Shown: positions 22,690 to 34,364 of the stretch, piece by piece
Layout of the letters: every line of letters begins with the position of its first letter
Position numbering within the stretch: the first letter of the stretch is position 1
Assembly (NCBI GenBank): GCA_933228895.1
Contig: OW121853.1
Location: 79,964,645 to 80,028,644, forward strand
Source of the DNA: Platycnemis pennipes
Taxonomy: Eukaryota > Arthropoda > Insecta > Odonata > Platycnemididae
DNA: 64,000 nucleotides
Direction of reading: 5' to 3'
The notes under the pieces: generated by a model
What the model saw: the letters and a program-made list of their open reading frames with translations, nothing else
The model's database searches: none
Told to the model about the DNA's origin: nothing
Program-made: the position numbers and the translations under genes

Positions 22690-22799
22690 AATGATTTTTT
22701 CTCTGTGGAATATCTTGCCATCGTGCAACTCAGCGGGTAACTCCGTTAAAGTTTTCGCGGCTAGCTCGCGAGCTTTGAATTTGTCCACAGACTATATTC

Positions 22800-23980
22800 A
22801 CACAACTTGGAATCACCAGAACATACGGATAAGTACATTTTATTACCAAGACTATACTACCACAGTACCTCCACGAAATAAGTAAAAGTGGAAAAAGCGT
22901 TATAGGAATTATGTAAAACAGCCAATCGTGCTGCATAAGGAACGAAATATCAACATGAACTGAATAGGAATAGAAAATCTACGAATCGCTGCCAATGCTT
23001 ACCAAGATTGCAATGTGAAGGAATTATATAACCTTTTAATCCTTCACTGTCATCAGTTGTATCACGTGATAGTGCCCGACGAGACACAAGAGTTGGGTAG
23101 TCGCACGTTAAGGAGAATCAACTTTATAGAAATTTTTTTTGCCACATGGGTCTCGGGTTGCCACTATTTGGTACCTGATGATAAGTTATTTAGCCAAAAC
23201 ACGTGCTTTGGTAAATACAACACTTGTGGAACAATGCAGCCATCAACATGTTAAGTACCTTTAGCTTTTCAATAACGGTAGGTTATGTACGCATTTCAAA
23301 TCCCTTAGCCTTCCTCACAACTAACAACATGCATGCATCCTTCCTTACAACGTTTTACACAACACTATTCCCCCGATCACCGACTTTAGGAGACCATTTA
23401 TTCCGACGTTTTCACCATCATTACAAAACAAATAATGAAATAAATTTCTCCCCACTGTGTATTCGAAAACATAGGCAGTTTCTAATCTGCACTGTTATAA
23501 CTTTAGCATTCATTTCCTATACGATAACTTCATCATGCTTGGGTTACTGAATATAGTTTTACCTCAACAAAACAGGAGCTACTTTATTGATGAACGATTT
23601 TCACGAATGCTTAAAATGAAACCGCTTCGACACTTAAAAAATATTGCGCCCTATAACACCTTTCAAATTCCTTTCCCCCATTCTGCGCTTCCAGTAAATG
23701 GAAACTTAAGATTGGAGAGAATTTGAAGAGAAATCAAATCATACGAAATGAAAGGTATTGGAATTTAGAATTCGAAGGGAACGGTTGCTCTCGCTGCTTT
23801 CGCTCGCAGATTCCGTTTTGAGAGCTCAGTTCACGATTGGTACTTTACACACTACGCCGTAAATAATTGCAACCTGCGCATGCACCGGTGAATACCCAAT
23901 CGTTCGCCAGGATTGAATTCTTACTGTGCACGAAATCGGTGCGTCTGCCCTGCATGAACTCTCTTCGCCCTCCTTCCAAT
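22800..23980. other. noncoding stretch
   Basis: AT-rich with chance frames only. The 108-codon plus-strand frame at 23,224-23,550 shows no motif. Confidence 0.4.
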
Positions 23981-23984
23981 CGTT

Positions 23985-24150
23985 TTGAGCCCAATTACCT
24001 CCTCCGCGAGTAAATAGTTCACTCCCACCCATCTGTGAGTGCCACCCCCTCTCTCTTTATCTCTCGCTACCTTTCTCCCCTGTCAATATGGCAATGATTT
24101 TCAAGCTCCCTTCCCTTCCACCTCGAAATTCTAAACCTGTCTTTCCCTAT
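23985..24150. other. small pyrimidine-rich island
   Basis: C/T-rich on the plus strand (cccaccatctgtgagtgcc is followed by cctctctctttatctctcgc). It has the same character as the larger islands elsewhere in the window and no gene. Confidence 0.45.
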
Positions 24151-24159
24151 TATAAAGTT

Positions 24160-25000
24160 ACATTGGACCCAAAAATTTCACCAATCGACGGGGACTGGAA
24201 ATTGGGGCTAAAATTTCACTCCTGCCACTTACAAATACGCCGGCTTACGCTCAATATTGTACCTCTCTTAATCAGAGGGACCTTAGAGGTCTGGGAAGCT
24301 AATTTAGATGATTTTGTGGGCTTAATCAATGGCTTGCAAATCTCATGTGCTGAAAGGAAATTCATCTACTATATCTCCAGTTCTTCATCTCCTAGGAACT
24401 CGCATTTGTCAGTTCAACGAATATGACGGAATTTTAAACTTTTAACAGTAATGGGCATTTAATTAACCCCAAAACGCGTTGTCGTTGTTACATCAACATG
24501 AATGTAGTAAATTATCGTTCTGTCCAAGATCCCATGGTCGTTCAAAATGTCAATGCATTTTGTGTGTCTTGGATGTTGAATTCACTCGTGTCAACAGAGG
24601 TTTAAATACAAAATGCAACGGGAGCAAAAATTGCTTTCATTTTCACAAATAAAATGGCTTATTGATACGTATTGAATTCATAGAGAAATTTAACAATAGA
24701 TCAAATTATTCCACAAATTTATATAAGATAAAATACGTAAAGTTTGGAGTAAAAGATAGATGCATATATTGCGAAACCTATTCTAATAAATTGGAGAATC
24801 GTAATTTAGTACTAAGACAATGAAGAATGATTGATCTGATCGTATATACAAGAAAGGGAAAAGAAAATGGGTTACTGAAAGTTCCGTTATTCCTTAAAAT
24901 AATTATAGGCTATATCGTAACTAGCTATTAAATTATAGTCAAAGATTAACATGCGCACTTGTTTTGTTTGATCTCCTTGATTCTTGGTTCTCAACCATTA
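24160..25000. other. AT-rich noncoding stretch
   Basis: The plus-strand frame at 24,088-24,426 has no recognised domain. Nothing else was seen. Confidence 0.35.
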
Positions 25001-25039
25001 TCAACGGGTCTGCGTTATTGCTGGGGCATTTTTGCTGTA

Positions 25040-25260
25040 TCACCACTATGACCGGGGTTTGTAGCCTAGCTGTAGCAGGGATTTTTCATTGGTCTTCCAA
25101 TTCCTACTTGGGTGCTTCGTGGACAGCACATCCCGTTTAACACTCTTCCTTTCGGATGGGACATCAAAATACAGGTCCCTGAGTGCGATTCGTTAACAGT
25201 AGGTTGATACTGACCCCGGGTCTCTTTTTACCCTTCTTCCATTCCCTAAAATTTCCTAGC
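25040..25260 (+). repeat. SINE copy (divergent head)
   Basis: The central motif appears as tttcggatgggacatcaaaa (25,151-25,170), followed by gggtctctttttacccttcttccattcc, parallel to the layout of the 21.5 kb and 40.3 kb copies. A tRNA-like head upstream (ggggtttgtagcctagctgtagcagg, near 25,053-25,080) is too diverged to be sure of. Confidence 0.5.
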
Positions 25261-25523
25261 ATTACTATATTACCCGCCAATGCATAACGGCATAGTATTG
25301 ACATTGATCTAAGCTGTTGATTTCCTCCCCTGAAGAACTTCTACTGTAATGAAATACCAAAAATCTCAAAATGCACTTTCCTGCAGTTAAACTTTATTTA
25401 TTACGTCCGTTTACGACCGAAAACTGGTCTTAAAATTCCATCTTAGAATTTTTCGTTACTACGTTTCAATTTCACATCATATTGCCCAAATCTTCGGAAT
25501 CCAAATGGCAAATGTTACTATCC

Positions 25524-26227
25524 CAGATCCACATCCTTACGTTGCAATGACTTCAAATATCATACGATTCATGAATACGTGTTCAAAATCGTCCAAATGT
25601 TCTTTCAAAGAGCAAATTATCAATATTCAGTTTTGTTATTCACTTGGCGGGATACGGTTCAGGAACAGTAGGGTTTTCTATTTCCCTCACCCTGCTCACA
25701 TTTTCCGTCCAACTGTTGAGTTTTATATTATACGCGAACTTTCTCCTCACTCCCAGTGTTCCATGAGTCGTGGGACATTTAGGTCAAAAACTTTGTGTCG
25801 AATCCATGCAAGTGACTTCCAGGAACGCTAAAGGGTGGTTTCCAAGGTTCGTGAAAGGGTGAAATCTTTGGGAGCGGAAGTGCCGTCCTCATAAAAGGGA
25901 TTTCTCTTTTTCCGCGTCCCTTCCCTTGACCAATTACGATAAGGGAAGTGGGACGAAGTCAAAGGGGTCCAAGGAATGTTTACAGGCAGTATATGGCATG
26001 CTTCTCGTGCCACAAGAATAAACTCAGCCATCAAGTCGGCCCTTGAACCTGTGTCCCATTCCTTTCTAACTATTAGAATTAGTACGTAGTCATTTTTGGG
26101 AGGCGATTGAAAGCTTAAATAATTTGCGCCAGGTAACATAAGTGGAGAAAGGTTAAAGAGGTAGGAATGTTTTCGAAAGCACTGTCACATCCTTCCGTTG
26201 CAATGACTTCAAATTTCATAGAATTGA
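25524..26227. repeat. pair of 40-bp direct repeats 0.66 kb apart
   Basis: The segment cacatccttacgttgcaatg and its continuation (about 25,529-25,568) recurs at about 26,187-26,226, with 36 of 40 matching bases. The second copy sits in the loop of the inverted repeat at 26,158-26,250. No element class was recognised, and the sequence between the copies has no convincing gene. Confidence 0.7.
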
Positions 26228-26250
26228 TTTTTCGAAAACATTCCTACCTC
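26158..26250. repeat. inverted repeat with 21-bp perfect arms
   Basis: Arms at 26,158-26,178 and 26,230-26,250 are exact complements (gaggtaggaatgttttcgaa and its reverse). The 51-base loop contains the second copy of the direct repeat noted above. It may be a foldback insertion that captured or duplicated local DNA. Confidence 0.85.
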
Positions 26251-26259
26251 GTTATCTTT

Positions 26260-29200
26260 ATTGGGAGGAGAGAGGTCCGACAAAATACACATTTCCATTG
26301 ACATCGATTTTATATTGAAATTTCCATCTATGTAGGCGCTAAATTGCGAGGAATCTGATTCATAAGGTGTTTTCTGGAAAAAATTCAGTATGTTTCAGAA
26401 AATGGGATGTATTAAGTGAAATGATAAAAGAATAGGCCACAGCCCAACCAAACTACCAAGCACTAGATCACTATTATAACTTACTTTTATCGAATTGCAA
26501 AGCAGGAGTTAATAATGAAATATAGGGGTTAAATAATGGTATGTAAAACATCTCTTCTTGGAAAGAATGTCTTGAAGAAAGAAAATAAAAATAACGACAC
26601 TGTACTCCTGTCACAAACACTTGCTGTAGCTTGTAGAGTATTGTAATAAATGTAAGCTACAGTCATAACCTTAGTCACGTGTGGAAACATAATTGCCACA
26701 GCAATATTGTGTCTAAATTCATTCTTGTATTAAGTTAGAAATTACTGATGATGAAGTAATTTTAATTTAACCCAGTAATCAACATGGGAAAAATAAAATA
26801 TTAAATTTCTGTTGTTAACAATGGCTAGACATTAAAAACACGACATTGCAGATGGATTTTATCAACAACGGAAAATATTCCTAACGGGAAAGAGTCATAT
26901 AACACTTATAAGCAAAAGCAGAAAAATGATATCGCAATTCTTCTGAAAAGGGTATTGGCAGCTTTCTTCTAAGATTCGTATAAAGTCATCAGAGCAAAAA
27001 TACTGCATAGTTTCGTTGAGCATACACAGGACAAAAGCTCTAAATACTGAAAGCATGATTCGTCAAACACCGATTACTTTTAATCCTCATATTTTATCTC
27101 TTTCTCTCCTGAGGGCGAAGATTTATTCTACCTTAACTTAGGAAGGGACAATCATGGGTGAAAAAAATTTTAGGACGCATTACAGCGAGTCTGTCATCCA
27201 CACAACACATCGATGCGTGAAAGTGCCCAACGCCTCGATTGTCGTCCGGAATCGCTATTGACCAAGTAATTGGGCGGAAAAGACGGCCATCGCTGCTCGA
27301 CGTGAGAGGTTAATGTACTGAAAACTGCTGCTGGATTCTATTGCTTCCGAGAGCAGGGGTTATCCTCCTCTTAAGTGTAAGGGAGTAAATGACATGAGTG
27401 GAAAACACTCAGGGAGCGAAAAACGCAACTAAACTTTAAATTGAGACCGGACGAATTATTCTTCTTCCTTTAAAATATAAAATTACATATTTATTTATTA
27501 TAGTGAACGAGTTAAGTTTTACTAAACTGGCATATTAATACAGAACATAAAATGATAGTTGTTATGCTCTTGTATAGATCCATGATGTGAGTTAAGAGCT
27601 GAATTTTTTCAAGATATGTAAAAGGGGAGTAGCTGTTGAGGTTTTATTTTTCAGTAAAATATACGGAAATTTTTAATTACATAATAGGGACTTCAGTAAT
27701 TGAAAATATTCAATAAAAACCTTAGCTGTATTGTACATATGCCGTAAAACAGTTTAACGTTTGCACTTGTTGCACCTATTATATTTCTCCTAGAGGCACG
27801 TATCATATGATACATTATTGAACTATGCATGTTTTTCCTACTCACTTCTTGGGAAATTCATCAAAATGCAATTATTGTTCATGGCAAAGCGTTAATTTTA
27901 GCTGACATTGAAGTGTCACACTCCACCCTCCTCGTAACTAAGGAGACAAACTAATAAACCAACCAAAATTATGGGAGGTTTTGGTTTTTCAAAGTGAGTT
28001 CCGCTAATTTTTCCAGACTTCTTTCCAAGCAGTGCAGAGATATACCGAGCATTAAATAATTATTTCTATCCTCATTTTCTGAAATAAATGTTGGTGCTTA
28101 ATGCAAAAAATAAAGAAGATTACCTGAAATTGAAGTTATTGTCATTTAATTTTACCAATCACAGCTTATTGCTATCAACATATTTTTAAGGGTTTATTTT
28201 CTGAGGATACAGTAGAGAATGTAACCTTCCTAATTACTACTCTCAGTTCCGTTCCCAATATTTTATTTGCTGGAAGTCCGCTTTAGAAGATAGCTTACGC
28301 ATACACGCATTTGTTTCCACTCATGATTTTTCCTCAGAAACCACTTTCAAATGCAATCTACTGTAAGAAAAAGGTAGCAGGTACTTCCTTGATTTCATAT
28401 CTTAATTTTCTCAATCTTATTAATTTAATTCCAAAATTTCAACTTCACTTCGTAGGCGAATACAAAAAATCACAACCTTGTACTTGCTCATTAGCCATGA
28501 TGGGTTACATTTCGGAATGCAAAAATGTCTACCATCGATCGGATAAACCATTTTCTACTCATGGATTTACCAAAATTTCACAGGATCCAATACGGTGTAT
28601 TCAAACTAGTAGACCCGTAGTACAAGGTGGTTGACTAATTCCATTTCTCGTCCAAAACAGGCCGTCTTCCTCTGCTATACTAAGGGCAATCTTTTGAGCC
28701 TTATACGATTCTGTTTCAGGTTGAAAGTGTTTATCGTCGCTAGTGCACGCATCTTTCTTATCCTTAGTTCCTCTGAGGTGAAACAGAACCTTATAATATC
28801 TGTCACAACACCCAAAAGATCGCAAAGACCTAATGAGTCTTTGGGATAGCATATTACTGAAGTAAGAAACCAGCGAAGTAATGAAAGATAATTCTGGAGT
28901 CATTTTAGAGGAGGGCTTGTTCGCTGAGACGTGATGAGCCATGGTTTCTTGAGTGAATCAGTGGGACACTTTGTGATGCGAGAATAGAAGACGAAAACAC
29001 CACGGCTGCTATGGCTTATTTAGGCGGCCCAGGCGTCCTCTCTCTCTCTTGTAAGATAGCCGAAAATGGGTGACCAGCATTGGTTTGAGAAGAGCTTTCT
29101 TTCGGTCCTTCCACGCTTCCGCCTCCTCTAGGGAGCATTTGTTTTTATAATTTTTTTGCCCATTCCTACATATCGCTCAAAGAGGTATGTGGCGCAAAAA

Positions 29201-30060
29201 AAGAAAAAAATCTTTAAGCCCGCCGGACCCTTTCTCATGCCCCTTTGGAGTGAGGCGCTGAGTGATGGCTCCTTAGGTCATAAGACCAGTTCCCTTGACT
29301 TGTGAGGTCTATGCGAGGGAGCGTTACTGCAGGGGAGAGAGAGATAGAGACTCAAAGCGTATACTGAAAAGAAACAGACCCAAGTTGACTAGAGAAAAGC
29401 GTGATTTTTAGCATATACAATCTTAGAAGTGTCTCATCCATTGCATAATGGTCTCCAAAGGATTCTGCCTAACATATTGCCACTTCATTCACATATGTGT
29501 CAGAAAGCGACCATTTGAATCCAGAAGTTCATTCAAAGTGACTAGGGGACTCAATGACAAAGTTTTTGTTGCCGTAATTATTGAATTCTTATTTATTATA
29601 AATGGCAAAGCCAATCAAGCTTCAGCCTGTGATGTTAACCACATAAACTCGCTCGAACACTTAGTGAATTTTAGGCTGGTTCGCTTTCCGATGACCTGAT
29701 ATAAAGTATTTTGAATTCCAGCCATGCTTAGTCAATATCATCTCATTCTGTCGAAATACACTTTGATACGGAGAGTTTAAAAAGTCTATCTTCCAGCGAA
29801 CGTAACAACAGAGCCCATTAAGCAGAGGCATCCCTGAGCTGTTATTATAATATGATAAAATTCCAAATTGATTCCCACAGAACTAAAGCCTCAAAGTATT
29901 GCCTCAAGATTCAGATATGTAGTGAGCTATAACCCCTTTTGAAATGTATCTAGATACAATTACACCGAAATCCTAGAGTAATTTTTAAGTGTTCTACCTA
30001 TGAACTTTCTACTATAGCGTAAGCTCATCAAGGGCGTGTAGCTTATAGTTAAACGCCACC
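26260..30060. other. long AT-rich noncoding stretch
   Basis: No coding or repeat family was recognised, apart from GC-richer patches near 27,180-27,370 and 29,020-29,330. Frames at 28,311-28,942 on both strands have no motif. A good acceptor-like sequence (ttctgtttcacctcag) exists on the minus strand near 28,775 but no matching donor was found. Confidence 0.4.
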
Positions 30061-30064
30061 ATGT

Positions 30065-30715
30065 ACCTTAGGTATACGATCAGAACATATGGTAATCAAA
30101 AGTAAAAATAAATTGGAAAAAACACGAGACATCATAAGGAATGCGAAAGGGAAAGAAACATTAGAAACAGAAGGTGCATACTTGCTGAAATGCGAAACAT
30201 GTGATAAGGTCTACGTGGGTGAAACAGGGCGGACGATTAAAACGAGAGTCAAAGAGCATAGTGCCGCAATACGCCTAGAGCACCAAGAGAAGTCAGCAGT
30301 CACTGAGCGTGCAGCACAAGGCCACAACACCGAAATCGAGAAGCCGATAATCCTGGCCAAGGACATGCACTTCAAAACAAGGACTTGTAGTGAAGCCTTG
30401 GAAATAAGGAAACACCCCAGGAATTTCAACAGAGACCAAGGGCAACCGATCAGTAGCTCCTGGCTTCCGGTTATAGCTAAAAATAAAGAAAGAACATTCG
30501 AGAATTCTCCACAACTCCCTTCCCCCCCCACCCCACTTCCCCTCCCCCCCTTTTCCCACTATGAACATATAAATTGATGCATAACGCTCTGGTCAACATT
30601 AGCCCTGAGAAGGTCTCCTGGAAAGGAGAAGAAACGTCGGCTACTTTTTAACTCAAAACACGGATAACCCCAAAAAACAGTTTGTAGTCATAAAAATAAA
30701 TTGTTAGTGCTAGAC
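30065..30715 (+). mobile_element. 5'-truncated Penelope-like element
   Basis: The element spans the GIY-YIG frame and a 3' region up to about 30,715. The 3' region contains ctcctggaaaggag, a short hairpin at about 30,616-30,629, followed by gaaacgtcggctac, a motif I associate with Penelope-like ends. The left boundary is uncertain. The imperfectly matching words cttaggtat (30,067) and cttaaggtat (30,715) could be remains of a target duplication, but this is weak. Confidence 0.65.
30089..30577 (+). CDS. Penelope-like element GIY-YIG endonuclease domain (5'-truncated)
   Basis: The 162-codon frame carries the C-terminal endonuclease of a Penelope-like retroelement, which nicks target DNA for reverse transcription. 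Residues 29-31 (GAY) correspond to GIY and 42-44 (YVG) to YIG. A C-x2-C pair at 35-38 sits between them, as in the zinc-finger-bearing Penelope subtype. R48 and R53 follow in TGRTIKTRVKEH, H79 (QGH) fits a later zinc ligand, and E105 in SEALEIRK fits the metal-binding glutamate. The position usually holding a histidine before the 'GH' segment is R74. A PISSSWLPVI segment (residues 120-129) is typical of the domain's end. The reverse-transcriptase part, normally several hundred residues upstream, is absent, so the annotated ATG is simply the first in the truncated remnant. The last 30 residues are low-complexity proline-rich sequence. No stop interrupts the domain, suggesting a fairly young copy. 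Confidence 0.85.
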   Translation: MVIKSKNKLEKTRDIIRNAKGKETLETEGAYLLKCETCDKVYVGETGRTIKTRVKEHSAAIRLEHQEKSAVTERAAQGHNTEIEKPIILAKDMHFKTRTCSEALEIRKHPRNFNRDQGQPISSSWLPVIAKNKERTFENSPQLPSPPTPLPLPPFSHYEHIN

Positions 30716-30724
30716 TTAAGGTAT

Positions 30725-33265
30725 TTATTCATCTTGCAGAAAATTAAGATTTAATGATACTTAATCTAAATACCAAGCATAAGTATTTAATCATTATGAA
30801 GTATAGGCATTACGAGAGGCATTCGAATACGTTATTAGACTTTTTTTGATATATCACCATGCTACGACGCCAAAATTGCTACGATACTACAACCCATCCA
30901 GTCTTCACATCGCATATTCCTATTCCTTTTTGACCGCAAGAGGTGTTTCTTCATTCAGCCTGTACAACAGCATATGCATCGTATTCTATTATTGATCAAA
31001 TTTAGAAATTCACTGCTCATTTTATGCGGACAAACGGCTCATTCTCCCAGGTCGTAAACACAGTGCCTGCAATACAATCTGAGACACATAGATTTTCCTT
31101 TTATATGACGCATCAATTCTTTCTGCCATAGGTTTCTACCAAATAGGAAACGCTAACCTAAACGTTACTTCATTATGCAGTACCTGAATTATGTCTAAAA
31201 CTGTCTAATCAAAATCAAAATGGAATCAGCACGATGCACGAATTAGCTAAAATTATTAGTGATTTTGGTTACATATAATTGATAACATGATCAGAGCATA
31301 AAATTACCACGATGAATATTCAAGATAAAGACAGACTGATTTTTAATCTGATACAAGAATTGGATTAGTAAATGAAGATATTATTTAATCCCTAATCATT
31401 ATAATCAATAATAATTTTAATCATTAATAATTTTTACCGTCTCCAAGACTCGAGGTCGAATGGCCGCAATTTGCACATTTTTGTGAGAAATGTCAGTACG
31501 TTTAACGTAGTATCTTCTTCATATAAAAGACAAAATTTTCAATTCTTATCTGAGAACAAGGATAATGAAGACCTTAAGATGTCGGATACTTGATAAAACT
31601 ACTCTTGTTTTAATGAAATCGCGTGGAACTTGAAAACTTTTGTTTTTCTTTTAAATACGAAATACTACCAAATAGAGCCTGAAACTGTCAATTTATGGTA
31701 TCCCCTCTTATTCAGATGAAACTGTCAAGTGGCAGTGAATAAATATTTTATAAAGCAGTAGTACATGGATATTCATCAAAAGGATGCGCAACCACATTTG
31801 AAAAATAGCACTTGTAGAAGTATAGACAATATTCTATCACAAAAAAATCCTTCAAGGTACGTCACGTATTCAGTTGAGTTTAATTCCTCCAAGTGGTGCC
31901 CTTCAATTAATGCCCAATTTCACCTCCGACTCTTTCCTGCAAAAAGCCCCATCATCCAGCGCACGAGCCATGCCACCTTGTACACGTTAAAAGCTAATGA
32001 ACTTTCCGAGCGTAAACGGAGCGTGAAAGAAATACTAGGCTGTGGTCTAAGGTCGCTTCGTATCCTTCAAGCACCAATTTCCCTCGGGTGATATCGCAGC
32101 GTTTTAGATATTCCGAGGCGTGTGAAACGGGGAAAGTGAGGGGAGGGGGGGCAGGAGAGACACGGAGAGGATGAAGTACGTACACGGCATAACAATTTTC
32201 TCCACCTTATCTGGATTTTAAGCACGATGCTCTTGTGTGAAGTGGCTTAGGGGGAGGAAAGTTTGCGGAGGGGGACGGGGTTCAAAACTTCATCACTGGG
32301 GGCCTTATCCTTCCGAGGGGATAATGACTGGCATATCTCGACTTAAACTTGTAAACTTCAAGTTTAGCTTGCGATTCTGTTCTTCTTCGCCAATGCCGCG
32401 TTCCCGATAACCTGATAGAGGCGGTTGTTTACACAGGTTAGGAGGTCCATGTGGACCCACTCTGAGGTGAGAGGGAAGCTTAGACGAGGATGAGGAAGTT
32501 TGGAAACCGAATGGAAGAACCAGCTTATTGTTCGACTAACAGTAACCAAACTGAAAGCGATGAAACCATGCGTATCACGCTACATTTTACCCCATAAAAG
32601 TTAAAAAACCTATAAAAGTAAGAAGAAACCTTAAAGAATCATTCGCCGTTTGGATGTGGCGCGGAATAAGCCAGAGCAGTGATTTTGTTAAATAAATACA
32701 TTGATGAAATTGGGGTAGATGCATCAGAGACATTTTATTTCAAAGAAAATGATTTTAAAATTAGTAATTTATCACTAATTTTTCTCTTAATAGCAGGAGC
32801 ATCTTATATTGCATTATCAACTTACATATCCATAATAATTACTAACCAACTTTCCGCGCACTGAAGTGGAATGCGATATTCTTCTAAGAGAACTTACTTT
32901 ATCCTGCTGTTATCCCCCTAATCTACATTTTTAATGCCAAGCGGTACATGGTGGCATATTTTTCTCCCATCACGCGAATCTACAGACCAATGTTAGCGCA
33001 CCGTAACTACTAAATTCACTGTGAAGACTAAAACAAAACAGTACATTTTGTTGTTAGTGTACCCTCGCGACAACAGGTTAGGTGCATTTAGTTACTCTTT
33101 TTTCATTGTATCTGCAGTTGCCTGTGACTGCATATCGCGCAGTCCCGTTCTGAAGCTCAATGAATAAAGTTCAAGCTTCTCCCTGCTTAAGACGTATTTT
33201 TTTTCTTTGTTCCACTACTGCCTGTCTCAGGGTGCAACGTGCAACAACACATTTTTACTTTTCAA
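30725..33265. other. AT-rich noncoding stretch with a small GA-rich patch
   Basis: No gene was recognised. At about 32,120-32,280 the plus strand is purine-rich (gaggggagggggggcaggag). A polyadenylation-like aataaa lies near 33,164. Plus-strand frames at 31,765-32,091 and 32,679-32,864 look like chance. Confidence 0.4.
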
Positions 33266-33270
33266 AATGG

Positions 33271-34360
33271 GTATAATATATTTTTTCAGAGTGTTCAGCG
33301 CTGCGCAGCAGCTGGTTTATCCAGGGGCTGTGCACTTTAGTGCACTTTTGCCCTTTGTTCCTGTTTGTGTCTTCCCAGGACACTCTTTATCTTTATTTTC
33401 TCCTCAGTCTTTGAGAGCCTATCTCAGTTTCTGGTCTCCTATACTTGTCGTCTGGACGGCTTCTTTTTTCTATTACGTTCCGTATTGTATCTAGATTACT
33501 ATTTGCTGCGTCCAATTCATATTTTTCTCTCGCCTTTTTTAGCACCTCCTTTAGGGGGGTGATTTTCGAATATTTGTACACCAATGGTGTTAGAGTATTT
33601 CTCCTTATATAGAATACGGATCTTATGCACTTCCGTTCATTTATCTCCAGTTTGTTTAATAATGTCTTGCTTAGCAGCCCCGCCCATGCTGGCGCTCCGT
33701 ATAGTATTACCGATCTAATATAGGCTTTGTAGATGGTCTCTTTTGCTTCTTTTGGTGTCGACTTATTTCTTAGGATTGTTGAAAGTCCTGCTCTGGTACC
33801 AATGCTCTTATTTATTATTTTTTCCACGTGGCCCTTCATGGTTAGTGAGTTATCGAGACGCACCCCAAGATATTCTACATTTTCCCGCCATTCAAGGGGT
33901 TGTATCCCTATCCTAAGAGGCTCACAGGGTGGTGTTTGTCTATTAGGTCGATGAAAAATAATAGCCTGTGATTTATTTGGATTTAGCATAAGCCTCCACT
34001 TTTTGTACCAGCGTACGGCATCATCTAGGCTCTCCTGGACATATTCTTTTGCCATTGGCGCGGTCTTACTGGTGGCTATAATTGCTACGTCGTCAGCATA
34101 AAAGCCTGTGTACCCCATCCAACCGTTTTTATTTTTAGGGAAGTCTGCCATATACATATTAAAAAGTAGAGGTCCCATTACTGAGCCCTGGGGTACTCCT
34201 CCTCTCACTGTCTTCCATTCGCTAAGTTGTGTCTTCCACCTGACACAGAAGGTTCTATCTATCAGATAAGATTTCGTCCATAATAAAAGCCAGCGTGGCA
34301 GTTTCCACTTGTCCATTTTTAAAATTAAGCCTTCGTAAGCCTTAAGTATAATATATTTTT
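33271..34360 (-). mobile_element. 5'-truncated Jockey-type LINE with 15-bp target duplication
   Basis: The body (about 33,286-34,345) is flanked by the same 15 bases, gtataatatattttt, at 33,271-33,285 and 34,346-34,360. This is a clean target-site duplication produced by target-primed reverse transcription. The copy keeps only the last third of the reverse-transcriptase frame plus about 105 bases of 3' UTR. There is no long poly(A): at most one extra T (A on the element strand) lies at the 3' junction. The open frame and exact duplication both point to a recent insertion. The right flank is a low-complexity (ccatctttt / tatata) target. Confidence 0.85.
33393..34345 (-). CDS. Jockey-type LINE reverse transcriptase, C-terminal part
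   Basis: An uninterrupted frame encodes the carboxy half of a non-LTR reverse transcriptase, which copies the element's RNA at the nicked target. Element-derived residues begin at LKAYEGLILKM, the position just after the palm's first aspartate region, because the copy is 5'-truncated. The frame formally continues into the flanking DNA to an ATG at 34,397, and those first 17 codons are host sequence. Motifs in order: GGVPQGSVMGPLLFN (fingers/palm), FYADDVAII with the catalytic DD pair, LMLNPNKSQ, and a later VEYLGVRLD thumb-region motif. A C-terminal helix-rich tail ends at 33,393. The endonuclease and ORF1 regions are missing, so it could not move on its own. Clade assignment to Jockey or a close relative rests on the GVPQGS..GPLLFN.Y.AD pattern. 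Confidence 0.85.
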
Positions 34361-34364
34361 CCAT

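Larger units (their letters stand above)
22434..22721. repeat. near-perfect palindrome holding two tRNA-like genes
   Basis: The arms 22,434-22,562 and 22,593-22,721 are reverse complements over 129 bases with one difference (at 22,536, in the acceptor stem), separated by 30 bases. Each arm contains a complete 72-nt tRNA-like sequence, placed with 5' ends facing each other. Each tRNA-like unit is itself flanked by ttccacagagaaa and its complement, so there is a smaller inverted repeat inside each arm. Possible direct repeats (tccacagactat) flank a wider segment at 22,424-22,435 and 22,784-22,795, which may be a target duplication or may reflect the related flanking word ttccacagag. Confidence 0.9.

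Noticed and set aside
28601..28942. Minus-strand frame with a good acceptor-like site near 28,775
   Set aside because: No matching donor of reasonable quality, and the peptide is not protein-like enough to call an exon.
30211..30568. Minus-strand frames opposite the Penelope GIY-YIG domain
   Set aside because: They are antisense shadows of a clearly recognisable plus-strand domain.
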